Shown here in pieces: positions 16,453 through 25,517 of a DNA stretch of 64,000 nucleotides (positions are counted from its first letter, which is position 1; every line of letters begins with the position of its first letter). The notes beneath the pieces are model-generated. The model saw nothing but the letters and a program-made list of their open reading frames with translations, did not search any database and was not told the DNA's origin. The DNA comes from Aquabacterium sp. (GTDB lineage Bacteria; Pseudomonadota; Gammaproteobacteria; Burkholderiales; Burkholderiaceae_C), in contig NZ_JAQSDR010000030.1 in assembly GCF_029946005.1 (NCBI RefSeq), positions 62,001-126,000 on the forward strand. Direction: 5' to 3'. A program made the translations under genes and the position numbers.

Positions 16453-17756
16453 TGCCGTCGAGCCACTCAGCCGCCGAAGACCCGCGCGCCAAGCCACTTC
16501 GGCGCATGCAGGCCCTCGCCCTGGGTTTGCTGCTGCTGGCCATCGCCGGCCTGGCGCTCAGCCAGTGGATGGGGGGCCAAGGCGCCTGGGCGTGGACCAA
16601 GGCCTTTTGCGAAGCCGCCGCCGTGGGTGCCCTGGCCGACTGGTTCGCGGTGGTCGCCCTGTTCAGGCGGCCACTGGGCCTGCCCATTCCCCACACGGCC
16701 ATCATCCCCGCCAGCAAAGGCCGCATCGCCGACAGCCTGGCCGTGTTCGTGCGCGACCATTTCCTGGATCCGCAAACCCTGCTGTCCAAGCTGTCGGTGT
16801 TCGACCCCGCCGCTCGCCTGGGCCAGTGGGTCAGCGAGCCGGACAATGTGAAGCAACTCAGCGCTTCGGCCCGGGCCATTGCGCTGGAGGCGCTCGACTT
16901 GCTGGACGAAACCGCCGTTCGGCAAGCGATCCACCAGTTCGTGGTGGCCAAGGTGCGCACCTGGAACGCGGCCTCTTTGGGCGGCGATGTGCTGGGCCTG
17001 CTCACCAAGGATGGTCGGCACCACGAAATGCTGGACGCAGCGTTGCTGAACCTGGGCAACTACCTCGACAACCCGGAGACCCGGCAAAAGCTGTCAGGCC
17101 TGATGGTCAAGCACGCCCGCAGCGAGTGGCCCAAGATCATCAAGGCCGTCAACATCATCAAGTCCGTCGACGACCTGGGCGACAACCTGGCCGACCGGCT
17201 GGCGGTGGCGATCATCAGCGAGATGCGAGAGGTGATGTCCGATCCTCAGCACCCGGTTCGGGTGCAATACGAAGACTGGTTGCAAAGCTTCATCGAGCGC
17301 CTGAAAAACGAGCCCGCGCTGATTGACCGCGTCAACGAGATCAAGATGACGATCATCGACCACCCCGCCCTGCATGACTACGTCAACGGCTTGTGGGCAG
17401 AGATCCACGCTGCACTCAAGCGAGACCTGGCCAAGGAAACGTCATCCATGGGCCGCTACCTGGAGCAAGGCCTGCTGCGCATGGGGCAAAAATTGGCCGA
17501 AGACGGTCACTTGCGCGAGGCCATCAACACGCACGTGCTGTCCGCCGCCGAGAAACTGGCCGGCACCTTGCGCACCACCCTGACCACCCACATCGCCACC
17601 ACCGTCAAGGGTTGGGACGAGCGCCAACTGGTGGACCAGATCGAGTTGAGCGTGGGCCGAGACCTGCAGTTCATCCGCATCAATGGCACCTTGGTCGGTG
17701 GGCTGGTGGGGCTGGCCTTGCACGCGCTGACGACGCTCCTGCTGCCCTTGACCTGA
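16452..17756 (+). CDS. DUF445 membrane protein (YjiN-like)
   Basis: A 434-residue DUF445 protein. It has a transmembrane segment at about residues 22-40, a second hydrophobic stretch with the conserved GALADWFAVVALFRRPLG, a long helical body, and a C-terminal hydrophobic hairpin ending INGTLVGGLVGLALHALTTL. The function of the family is unknown. The ATG overlaps the stop of the GNAT-remnant ORF (TGATG), which argues for this start rather than a GTG four codons earlier. Confidence 0.85.
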   Translation: MPSSHSAAEDPRAKPLRRMQALALGLLLLAIAGLALSQWMGGQGAWAWTKAFCEAAAVGALADWFAVVALFRRPLGLPIPHTAIIPASKGRIADSLAVFVRDHFLDPQTLLSKLSVFDPAARLGQWVSEPDNVKQLSASARAIALEALDLLDETAVRQAIHQFVVAKVRTWNAASLGGDVLGLLTKDGRHHEMLDAALLNLGNYLDNPETRQKLSGLMVKHARSEWPKIIKAVNIIKSVDDLGDNLADRLAVAIISEMREVMSDPQHPVRVQYEDWLQSFIERLKNEPALIDRVNEIKMTIIDHPALHDYVNGLWAEIHAALKRDLAKETSSMGRYLEQGLLRMGQKLAEDGHLREAINTHVLSAAEKLAGTLRTTLTTHIATTVKGWDERQLVDQIELSVGRDLQFIRINGTLVGGLVGLALHALTTLLLPLT

Positions 17757-17764
17757 AAGAACAA

Positions 17765-19222
17765 ATGCTGGACCAACTTTCAAACCACGCCCACCAGGCC
17801 GCACCGGCAGGGGTCGATCATTGGGCAGTGCGAGGCGTGAGCGAGCGCAGCCAGCGCCTGTTGGTGAGGCAGGACATCGCGCAGCCACCCGCCGTGCTGC
17901 GCGACGACGGTGCCATGGTGACCGTGATCGCAGGCGGCGGGCTGGGCTATGCCGCCACCAGCGACACCTCGGTGGCTGGGCTGAAGGCCGCCTTTGCCCG
18001 AGCCCAAGAGTTGGCCCAAGCCACTGCGGGCATCACCGTGTTCGACCCCAGCCAACTGCGCATGCCCCAGCCGACAGGCCGCTACGACAGCGTGGTGGCG
18101 CGCGACAGTGCGCACATGAGCCTGGCCGACAAGTTCGAGCTGCTGCGCGCTGTCAGCACTGCCACGCGGGTGGACGAGCGCATCGTTGATTGGCAAGCGA
18201 GCTTGTGGACCGTGCAGGTGGATCAACTTCACCTCACCAGCGATGGCGCCCAGGCCGAGCAACACTGGCAGATGCTGACCCCGTCCATCCAGGCCACGGC
18301 GCAGGTCAAGGGCGTGACGCAAACCCGCTCGTCGGCGGGACAGTACAACGGCTTTTGCCAGCAAGGCGGCCTGGAAGTGATTGAGCGCTCGGGTTTTCGC
18401 ACCGACGGGCCCCGCGTGGCGCAGCAAGCCATCGAGATGGCCACGGCCCCCACGTGCCCCACCGGCCTCATGGACCTGGTCCTCATGCCCGATCAGATGA
18501 TGCTGCAGATCCACGAATCCATTGGCCACCCGCTGGAGTTGGACCGCATCCTGGGCGACGAGCGCAACTTCGCAGGCACCAGCTTCGTCACCCTCGACAT
18601 GTTCGGCCACTACCGCTATGGCAGCGACCTGCTCAATGTGTCGCACGACCCGCAGCAAGCCCACGAGTTCGCGGGCTTCGCCTTCGACGACGACGGCACC
18701 AGCGCGCAAAGCCAGCGCATCATCGAAGGCGGCATCTTGAAGCAAGCGCTGGGCGGGGCCATCTCGCAGTCGCGCGCACAGGCCCTCGGCTTCAAGCTGG
18801 GCGGCCTCGCCACCACGCGGGCGTCATCTTGGAACCGCGCCCCCATCGACCGCATGAGCAACCTCAACGTCGAACCCGGCGATGCCAGCCTGGCGCAGAT
18901 CATCGCCTCGGTCGACCATGGCGTGCTCATGCACACCAACTGCTCCTGGAGCATCGATGACTCGCGCAACAAGTTCCAGTTTGGCTGTGAATACGGGCAA
19001 ATGGTCCGCCACGGCCAGTTGGCCGAGGTGGTGCGCAACCCCAACTACCGCGGCGTGTCGGCCACCTTCTGGCGGTCGCTGGCCATGGTGGGCGATGCCA
19101 GCACCTTCCAGGTGATGGGCACCCCGTATTGCGGCAAAGGCGAGCCCTCTCAGATCGTCCGGGTGGGCCACGCCGCCCCGGTGTGCAAGTTCACCGACGT
19201 GTCGGTTTTTGGCGGAGCCTGA
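17765..19222 (+). CDS. TldD-like metalloprotease subunit
   Basis: A 485-residue protein of the TldD/PmbA family. The zinc motif HExxxH is present as HESIGH (H250, E251, H255), with a further conserved stretch TNCSWSIDDSRNKFQFGCEYG near the C-terminus. TldD pairs with TldE to form a heterodimeric protease that trims unfolded peptides; here the partner is the next gene, which starts nine bases downstream. The ATG at 17765 is nine bases after the DUF445 stop. The pair is diverged from the classical E. coli TldD/TldE, so the substrate may differ. Confidence 0.85.
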   Translation: MLDQLSNHAHQAAPAGVDHWAVRGVSERSQRLLVRQDIAQPPAVLRDDGAMVTVIAGGGLGYAATSDTSVAGLKAAFARAQELAQATAGITVFDPSQLRMPQPTGRYDSVVARDSAHMSLADKFELLRAVSTATRVDERIVDWQASLWTVQVDQLHLTSDGAQAEQHWQMLTPSIQATAQVKGVTQTRSSAGQYNGFCQQGGLEVIERSGFRTDGPRVAQQAIEMATAPTCPTGLMDLVLMPDQMMLQIHESIGHPLELDRILGDERNFAGTSFVTLDMFGHYRYGSDLLNVSHDPQQAHEFAGFAFDDDGTSAQSQRIIEGGILKQALGGAISQSRAQALGFKLGGLATTRASSWNRAPIDRMSNLNVEPGDASLAQIIASVDHGVLMHTNCSWSIDDSRNKFQFGCEYGQMVRHGQLAEVVRNPNYRGVSATFWRSLAMVGDASTFQVMGTPYCGKGEPSQIVRVGHAAPVCKFTDVSVFGGA

Positions 19223-19230
19223 AGAAGACC

Positions 19231-20571
19231 ATGTCCATGAACCTGACCGATCGCCACTACCTCGACACGCTGGCCGATGCCGTGCTCGATGCCACCCCGG
19301 CAAGCTTGCACTGCAGCCTGCACATCGCCGCTGAAGACAGCACCTTCATCCGCTTCAACCACGCGAAAGTGCGCCAGGCCACGCAAGTCAGCCAGGCCTA
19401 CGCCACCTTGACCTTGACCCAAGGCGCGCGCTGCGCCGAAAGCACCCTGACCTTGGCCGGTGATTTGAAGCGCGACACCGCCTTGCTGTTGGCCGCGCAA
19501 ACGGCGCTGAACCACGATCTGCCCTTCCTGCCGGAAGACCCTCACCTGCTGCGGCCCGACGGCGCAGCCACGACCTGCCGCGATGAGCCGGGCACACTGC
19601 CCAGTGCCCGCACCGTGATCGACGCGGTGGCCTCACATGCCCAAGGCCTGGACCTGGTGGGCTTCATGGCCAGTGGCCCCCTGGTGCGCGCCTATGCCGA
19701 CAGCCGTGGGCAACGCCATTGGCACCGCGTGGACACCTTCAGCTTCGACTGGTGCCTCTACCATGCCACCGACAAGGCCATCAAAGCCGTGCAGGCCGGT
19801 CAGCACTGGTCGAGCGATGCGTGGGCAAGGCAACTTCAGCAAGGTGCCGCGCATCTGCCACTGCTGGGCCTGCCGCCCAAGGCCTTGCCCCCCGGCCGCT
19901 ACCGAGCTTACTTCGCCCCTGCGGCCGTGTCCGACCTGCTGGGCACGCTGGCCTGGGGCGGTTTCAGCCAGAAGGAACAAGCCGTGGGCACCTCTCCGCT
20001 GATGCGCTTGGTGCGCGGTGAAGCCAGCTTGCATGCCAGCGTGCACCTGACCGAAGACACCGGCCGCAGCATCGCCCCGGCCTTCACGCCCGAGGGCTTC
20101 ACCGGCCCCGGCCCCGTGCCGCTGGTAAGCCATGGGCAACACACCGGCAGCCTGTGCTCGCCACGCTCGGCCCTTGAGTTCGGCTTGCCCACCAACGGCG
20201 CACTGGCTGGCGAGAACCCGCAGGCGCTGAGCCTGGCCCCCGGCACCCTGCCCGAGGCCGATGTGCTCCAAGCCCTGGGCACGGGCCTGTACATCAGCAA
20301 CTTGCACTACCTGAACTACAGCGACCGCCAGCATTGCCGCGTCACCGGCATGACCCGCTTCGCCTGCTTCTGGGTAGAGAACGGCGAGCTGGTGGCACCG
20401 CTGCAGGTGATGCGCTTCGACGACGACCTGCTGAACCTGCTTGGCCCCCGCCTGATCGCGTTGACCGATCGGGCCGAGGTGCACCAAGACACCAACACCT
20501 ATGGGCAACGGCAACTCGCGTCCATCACCACACCCGGCGTTCTGGTCGAGGGCTTTGAGTTGACCTTGTGA
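19231..20571 (+). CDS. TldE/PmbA-like partner of the upstream TldD-like protein
   Basis: A 446-residue TldD/PmbA family protein without the HExxxH zinc motif, as expected of the non-catalytic TldE-like subunit. Family landmarks include VGFMASGPLVRAYADSRGQR, GTLAWGGFSQKEQAVGTSPL and the C-terminal TGLYISNLHYLNYSDRQ. The ATG at 19231 (an alternative lies two codons later) closely follows the TldD-like stop, so the two subunits are made from one mRNA. A heterodimer is inferred from gene order and the known TldD/TldE complex. Confidence 0.82.
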   Translation: MSMNLTDRHYLDTLADAVLDATPASLHCSLHIAAEDSTFIRFNHAKVRQATQVSQAYATLTLTQGARCAESTLTLAGDLKRDTALLLAAQTALNHDLPFLPEDPHLLRPDGAATTCRDEPGTLPSARTVIDAVASHAQGLDLVGFMASGPLVRAYADSRGQRHWHRVDTFSFDWCLYHATDKAIKAVQAGQHWSSDAWARQLQQGAAHLPLLGLPPKALPPGRYRAYFAPAAVSDLLGTLAWGGFSQKEQAVGTSPLMRLVRGEASLHASVHLTEDTGRSIAPAFTPEGFTGPGPVPLVSHGQHTGSLCSPRSALEFGLPTNGALAGENPQALSLAPGTLPEADVLQALGTGLYISNLHYLNYSDRQHCRVTGMTRFACFWVENGELVAPLQVMRFDDDLLNLLGPRLIALTDRAEVHQDTNTYGQRQLASITTPGVLVEGFELTL

Positions 20572-20617
20572 TTCCTGTTGCCATAATCATTGACCACCAC
20601 GCCACTGATCGGACCCT

Positions 20618-21514
20618 ATGAAGCTCATGGACTACGGCCGCAAGGCCATCGATTTTCGCAATCCCCCGGCTGCCACGCCTGAATCCAACGGCTTCTCGCG
20701 TCGGGGTTTCGTGGTGACCTCGCTGGCCACCGGCTTTGCCTTGGCCTCAGAGCCCCTGCTTGCCCAAGCCATCAGCACCGACACCAAAGGCCTGGTCGTC
20801 AGTGAGGTGCAAGTGCCCAGCGCCGATGGCAAGGTGCCCGCTTATGTGGCCCGCCCCGCCAAAGCGGGCAAGCACCCCGTGATCCTGGTGGTTCAGGAAA
20901 TCTTTGGCGTGCACGAGCACATCAAGGACATGTGCCGCCGTTTCGCCAAGCTGGGTTACTACGCGATCGCGCCCGAGATGTTCGCGCGCCAGGGCGATGT
21001 CTCCAAGATGACCGACATCGGGGCCATCCTGAGTGAGGTCGTGTCCAAGGTGCCTGATGCCCAGGTGTGCGCCGACCTCGACGCCGCCGTGGCCTTCGCC
21101 AAAGCCAGCGGCCACGCCAATGCCGACCACGTGGGCCTGGTGGGTTACTGCTGGGGCGGCCGCACAGCCTGGGTCTATGCCTTGCACAACCCCAAGCTCA
21201 AGGCGGCCGTGGCCTATTACGGTTTGCTCGAAGGCATGAAGTCGCCCATCAAGCCACGCGATCCCATCGAGTTCGGGGCCGAGGTCAAAGCGCCCGTGCT
21301 GGGCTTGTACGCGGGCAAAGACGCTTACGTGAAACCCGAGGCCGTTGCCAAGATGCGCGAAGGCGTCGCCAAGTCAGGCAGCGGCTCCGAGATCGTGGTG
21401 TTTCCCAACGTGGACCACGGCTTCAATGCCGACTACCGGCCCACGTACGACAAGGCCGCCGCCACCTATGCCTGGAAGCTGACCCGTGACTGGTTGAAAG
21501 ACCACGGTGTTTGA
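20618..21514 (+). CDS. Dienelactone hydrolase family protein with Tat-type leader
   Basis: A 298-residue alpha/beta hydrolase. Residues about 26-50 (FSRRGFVVTSLATGFALA) form a twin-arginine export signal, so the enzyme is probably folded before export. The dienelactone hydrolase triad is present: C178 in GYCWGG, D in AGKDAYV and H in VDHGFN, with conserved E94 in VQEIFGVHEH. The family hydrolyses dienelactone and other esters; an exported member more likely acts on an external ester. The ATG at 20618 is used because it keeps the Tat leader intact. Confidence 0.87.
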   Translation: MKLMDYGRKAIDFRNPPAATPESNGFSRRGFVVTSLATGFALASEPLLAQAISTDTKGLVVSEVQVPSADGKVPAYVARPAKAGKHPVILVVQEIFGVHEHIKDMCRRFAKLGYYAIAPEMFARQGDVSKMTDIGAILSEVVSKVPDAQVCADLDAAVAFAKASGHANADHVGLVGYCWGGRTAWVYALHNPKLKAAVAYYGLLEGMKSPIKPRDPIEFGAEVKAPVLGLYAGKDAYVKPEAVAKMREGVAKSGSGSEIVVFPNVDHGFNADYRPTYDKAAATYAWKLTRDWLKDHGV

Positions 21515-21560
21515 CCCCGGCGCCTGACATCCAGGCGTCACATTGGACTGGGATGCTCAA

Positions 21561-22640
21561 GTGGCGAGAACAACGCTCGTCTGCCTGACGCTCATCGGGG
21601 TGGCCTCCAGCAGCAGCGCGCAGGCGCTGTTTGTGGAGCCCGTCCGTTTCCAGGTGACCAAGTCTTGCAAAGCCAGCGAGGGCATCAGCAAGGGTAAAGG
21701 CGCCTTGCATGTCCGCGCAGGCCAGACATTCCAGGCCTACGGCGAGAACGCCACAACCCAGGGCACCCATGCCTACATCGCGACCCCGGGCAGTCGCCGC
21801 TGGCTGCCGCTGAGCTGCGGAAAATACAACGCGGACCGGCCGCCTTTCACCTCCGCCCCCGGGGGCAGTGGCCCCGGCGAACCTGGCCCCCAGACCTGCC
21901 TGCCGTTTTTTGACCACGAAGACAACCCGGTGAGGGTGAAGAACAACCCCAGCGCCGACATCACACCGCCGCCACCAGCAATCGACGCCTTTGGCGAGGC
22001 CGTGAACCAAATGTGCGGCCCTTCCGGCAAGGTCACGGGCCGCGTCGAGTTCGTCAAGCTCATGAAGGCCCACCCCGAAGTGCTCACCGACCTGATGAGC
22101 TTCACCAGTGGCAAGGTGTTCGGCGACACGGCCCCCACCCAGGATCAGGATGCGTACCTGCAAGACCTGGTCAAGGCCTGGTATGACGTGCACGCCTTCG
22201 ACCACATCTTCTGCGGCGAGACCGAGATCGACCCAAAAATCGGCGGCCTGCACTACCAGGGCCGCTACCAGCAACTGCAGAAGACCGGCGAAGCCTGTCG
22301 CCAGCCCAATTTCTCGATGAACGAAGTCACGCCCGGCAGCATCTACTCGATGGGCGTGAAGATGAAGAAAGCCAACGGTCGGTGGATCTCGCATGAGATC
22401 AAAGGCTATGCCCTCACCTTCAGCGCCGCCGACATCCTCAAGGCCGCCACGCGGGCCTTCTCGGAGAACCCGACGCCCAGCAGCGACAGCGTGGCCTGCC
22501 TTCAGCAGGTGGCGGATGGCCCAGAGAACTACGCGACCGTCTTCGTGCGGCGCAAGCAGGGCATTCGCACCTTCTACCCTGATGCCACACCCGACACCTC
22601 GGGCACCCAGCAGTGCAAAAGAGGGTGGGCGCTGAACTGA
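21561..22640 (+). CDS. Secreted EndoU-like ribonuclease-fold protein
   Basis: A 359-residue secreted protein. A GTG at 21561 gives a clean signal peptide (MARTTLVCLTLIGVASSSSA) with GGGA upstream; a TTG at 21543 would add six residues. The C-terminal half resembles eukaryotic-type EndoU (XendoU) nucleases: FDHIFCGE with H215, GGLHYQGRYQ with H231, and HEIKGYALTF with K281 match the two catalytic histidines and lysine, and the protein ends with the usual extended strand before TFYPD. EndoU enzymes cleave RNA at uridylates. Assignment is from motif order only, so activity and substrate are inferred. It is flanked by unrelated metabolic genes, with no immunity gene in evidence. Confidence 0.6.
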   Translation: MARTTLVCLTLIGVASSSSAQALFVEPVRFQVTKSCKASEGISKGKGALHVRAGQTFQAYGENATTQGTHAYIATPGSRRWLPLSCGKYNADRPPFTSAPGGSGPGEPGPQTCLPFFDHEDNPVRVKNNPSADITPPPPAIDAFGEAVNQMCGPSGKVTGRVEFVKLMKAHPEVLTDLMSFTSGKVFGDTAPTQDQDAYLQDLVKAWYDVHAFDHIFCGETEIDPKIGGLHYQGRYQQLQKTGEACRQPNFSMNEVTPGSIYSMGVKMKKANGRWISHEIKGYALTFSAADILKAATRAFSENPTPSSDSVACLQQVADGPENYATVFVRRKQGIRTFYPDATPDTSGTQQCKRGWALN

Positions 22641-22679
22641 ACCGGCGCGGGCACGCCAGTTCGCAGGGAGGGAACGCCC

Positions 22680-22865
22680 ATGACCGATTTCGAAAGCAAG
22701 GCATTGGCGAACGGACTCACGGTCAAGGGGTCTGCTACCCCGGGTCAGACCACTGTCTCGCTGGCCCCCACCACCCGTCAACGCAGGCTTCACGCGGGGC
22801 TTTGCCTCCTCTGTGCGGTGGAGGCCCATGTCAAGGCGCGCGATCGGGCCTGGTTCATCCCATGA
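22680..22865 (+). CDS. Possible small protein, unrecognised
   Basis: A 61-codon ORF (MTDFESKALANGLTVKG at its start) with a strong Shine-Dalgarno sequence (GGGAGGGA) seven bases before the ATG, in the 314-bp gap between the EndoU-like gene and the nucleotidyltransferase. The second half is rich in arginine and cysteine and matches nothing I know. The good ribosome site is the only positive evidence; it may be chance. The rest of the gap holds no other feature I can support. Confidence 0.25.
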   Translation: MTDFESKALANGLTVKGSATPGQTTVSLAPTTRQRRLHAGLCLLCAVEAHVKARDRAWFIP

Positions 22866-22954
22866 GGTCTTGACCTGTCACCAAGCTGACGCCAATTTCT
22901 GGTTTGATGGGATGACAGTGCCCATGCATCAGCATCAACCAGACCCACAGTGAC

Positions 22955-24058
22955 ATGACCAAAGCAATGATCTTGGCCGCAGGCCAGGGAACACGCATCC
23001 GGCCCTTGACCAAGCGAACACCCAAACCCATGATCCCCATCCTGGGCAAACCGGTCCTGGAGTACCTCATCGAGCTGCTGGCCCGCTATGGCGTCAAGGA
23101 AATCATGGTGAACGTGGCTTCCAACCATTGGAAGATTGAAAACTATTTCGGTGATGGGCACCGCTGGGGCGTCGAAATCGGCTACTCCTACGAAGGGGTG
23201 CGTGAGCATGGCGAGATCATGCCCAAACCCCTGGGCTCGGCGGGCGGTATGCGCAAAATCCAGGACTTCAGTGGCTTCTTTGACGAGACCACCATCGTGC
23301 TGTGTGGCGATGCCATCATCGATCTGGACATCCATGCGGCGCTGATCGAGCATCACGCCAAAAAGGCGATGGCCAGCGTGGTGACCTTGGAGGTCGCTGA
23401 GGATCAAGTCAGTAACTACGGCATCGTGGTAGCCGATCGTGAAGGCAAGGTCACCTCCTTTCAAGAAAAGCCCAAGGCCAGCAAAGCCAAATCGAACCTG
23501 GCCAGCACCGGCATCTACATTTTCGAGCCCGCCATTCTGGAGATCGTGCCACCTGGCGTGGAGTTCGACATTGGCAGCCAATTGTTTCCCTTGATGGCTG
23601 AACAAGGGTTGCCGTTTTACGCGCAGCGTCAAACCTTCAACTGGATCGACATCGGCCGCGTCAGTGACTACTGGTCGGTGTGCCAGCGGGTGCTGCGCGG
23701 AGAAATGGCAGACATGCGCATGCCAGGCACAGAGGTCAGGCCGGGCGTGTGGGTGGGTCTGAACACGCGCATCGACTGGAACACCGTCAACATCACCGGG
23801 CCGGTGTACATCGGCGCCGGGTCTTGCATTGAATCAGGTGTGACCATCGAGGGGCCAAGCTGGATTGGGCACGGCTGCACCTTGCGCAAGAACAGCACCG
23901 TGGTCAGAAGCACCTTGTTTGAGTACACGCGTTTGAGTGAAGGCGCCACACTCAACGAGGTCATTGCCTCGCCGCAGTACTGTGTGGACCGCCATGGCCA
24001 CACCACCTACCACGGCGATGAAAGCACCACCTTGCGTTGGGGAGACGCGCGCGCTTAA
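22955..24058 (+). CDS. NDP-sugar nucleotidyltransferase with left-handed beta-helix tail
   Basis: A 367-residue sugar-phosphate nucleotidyltransferase. The N-terminal signature AMILAAGQGTRIRPLTKRTP with KPMIPILGKPVLEYL binds the nucleotide; GDAIIDLD and ASTGIYIFEP are further family stretches. From about residue 250 the hexapeptide-like repeats (VWVGLNTRI, GPVYIGAGSCIESGV, PSWIGHGCTLRKNSTV) form a left-handed beta-helix. This architecture suits mannose-1-phosphate guanylyltransferase or glucose-1-phosphate transferases supplying polysaccharide synthesis. The sugar is uncertain, and no polysaccharide genes adjoin it. ATG 22955 begins directly at the nucleotide-binding strand. Confidence 0.85.
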   Translation: MTKAMILAAGQGTRIRPLTKRTPKPMIPILGKPVLEYLIELLARYGVKEIMVNVASNHWKIENYFGDGHRWGVEIGYSYEGVREHGEIMPKPLGSAGGMRKIQDFSGFFDETTIVLCGDAIIDLDIHAALIEHHAKKAMASVVTLEVAEDQVSNYGIVVADREGKVTSFQEKPKASKAKSNLASTGIYIFEPAILEIVPPGVEFDIGSQLFPLMAEQGLPFYAQRQTFNWIDIGRVSDYWSVCQRVLRGEMADMRMPGTEVRPGVWVGLNTRIDWNTVNITGPVYIGAGSCIESGVTIEGPSWIGHGCTLRKNSTVVRSTLFEYTRLSEGATLNEVIASPQYCVDRHGHTTYHGDESTTLRWGDARA

Positions 24059-24073
24059 AGCAGCTTCGAGGCG

Positions 24074-25516
24074 CTAGGCCCAGAACCTGTCTGAGTTGCT
24101 GATCTGCTTCAAGGCGTGGCGACAAATTTCCGCCGTGTGGACCTGGTTGGCCGACAGCCAGCCCACCGCAAACCATGCCCCCGCATCCGTGGGCGGATGT
24201 CGTTGCCAGGCCTCCAGGACGACCGCATCGTCGTTGTGCGCCCCCAGGGCATCCTGGGCAGGGCGAAGGCGTTGAAGATAACGCTCGACCTTGCCTTGCT
24301 TGAACAGCGGTTTGGCGAACTCTGCGAGATAGCGAAGCCTCTTCAAAAGCTTTCGCACGCGGTGCTGCTGCTCGATGGGCAATTGGGTGAAGCACCGACC
24401 GTCGGACATCACCTTGACGTGAAGCTTGTTGAGCTTCTTCGCGAACACCCTACGGGATGAAGGGCACTTTCCAAGCGGATCCACCTTCCGCCGAAGGCTG
24501 AAAGCCAACACACCCAGCAGCGCGGTTTGAAAGCCTGGGTCACGAACCGCCAGGCTGGGCGCCACGGCCACCGTCATCGGTGGCGGCCAGGAGGCCACTT
24601 CGGGTGCCCCGGCGGCCAGCAAGCGTGGCTGCAGGTTCTTGGCCATGGACTCCTGATCTCGACACACCCCCAACTGGCGGAAGGTGCCCGACAAAGGCGT
24701 TTCCCACGAGGGATCCACATCTGGCGCCAAGCCACCCACCTCTCGCAGCACGGTGCGCAGGCGCCGCAAGCCCACGCGCAACTGGTGCACCTGCTCCGAG
24801 TCCTCACTCCCTGCGGCCACTTTGCTGGCGTTCGGCAAAATCTGCCAAAGGCAGTGACGGACCATCGCCCGCAACTGCTGATCGCCCTCATCATCAGGAT
24901 CAAAATTGACCTTCAACGCTTTGGTGACGGGCGTGGACTCAAGGCTCAGCCAAAGATGGTGCTCGTGGACCAAGCGCTTCGCCAATTCGAACATGTGCTC
25001 GGAACTGCCGCCCGATTGGAGCTTGATCGCCAGCTCGCAGATCGGAAGCTTTTTTCCGGCCGCCTCCATGGTGCCCACGTCGAAAGCGATTTCCAGGTGT
25101 TCATCGGCCAACTCGATGTGTCGTGCGCGGCGCGAAACCTTCACCAGAAAGCGCTCCACCAGCACGGGCCATTGCGGCGAATCGGGGGATGTGAGCGCGC
25201 GCTCCAAGGCTTCACGCGCCCCGGGCGAGCCGTGCCTGTCAAGGTCAACGGAGGGGATGCCTTTGGGGGCACGTACCGCGACGCTGTCTTCCAGGCGATG
25301 CACCGGGCTGTCCCCGCTGGCCTTCAAGGTCTGAACCCATCGCCGGCCTTCGCGGCGCAATCGCAACGCCAGGCCACTGGCTGACAAACGCCCGTCCTCC
25401 GTGTCGAAGTAATGAGCCGAACGGCTCACGGCCGGTGCCCGCGTCAGCTCCAACGCACCCAGCACTTCAGCTTTTCGGACGGGCGGCACTTCCAGCTTGA
25501 GTTCAAATTCAACCAT
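24074..25516 (-). CDS. CYTH-CHAD domain protein (polyphosphate-associated)
   Basis: A 480-residue cytoplasmic protein. The CYTH domain opens with the metal-binding ExExK motif (E3, E5, K7 in MVEFELK) and continues to about residue 200; CYTH enzymes hydrolyse triphosphate or thiamine triphosphate. The C-terminal CHAD domain (about 220-470) has the conserved histidines and basic helices HQLRVGLRRLRTVLREVG, CRDQESMAKNL and RVRKLLKRLRYLAEF, which bind polyphosphate. It is the last gene of a leftward set with phosphatases and a GDPD, and its ATG at 25514-25516 is adjacent to the previous stop, which supports a role in phosphate storage or turnover. Confidence 0.85.
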   Translation of the reverse strand: MVEFELKLEVPPVRKAEVLGALELTRAPAVSRSAHYFDTEDGRLSASGLALRLRREGRRWVQTLKASGDSPVHRLEDSVAVRAPKGIPSVDLDRHGSPGAREALERALTSPDSPQWPVLVERFLVKVSRRARHIELADEHLEIAFDVGTMEAAGKKLPICELAIKLQSGGSSEHMFELAKRLVHEHHLWLSLESTPVTKALKVNFDPDDEGDQQLRAMVRHCLWQILPNASKVAAGSEDSEQVHQLRVGLRRLRTVLREVGGLAPDVDPSWETPLSGTFRQLGVCRDQESMAKNLQPRLLAAGAPEVASWPPPMTVAVAPSLAVRDPGFQTALLGVLAFSLRRKVDPLGKCPSSRRVFAKKLNKLHVKVMSDGRCFTQLPIEQQHRVRKLLKRLRYLAEFAKPLFKQGKVERYLQRLRPAQDALGAHNDDAVVLEAWQRHPPTDAGAWFAVGWLSANQVHTAEICRHALKQISNSDRFWA

Positions 25517-25517
25517 G

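Noticed and set aside
15605-17059. 484-codon minus-strand frame across rluE and DUF445
   Set aside because: Spans two well-supported plus-strand genes and their gap, with low-complexity arginine/alanine-rich translation.
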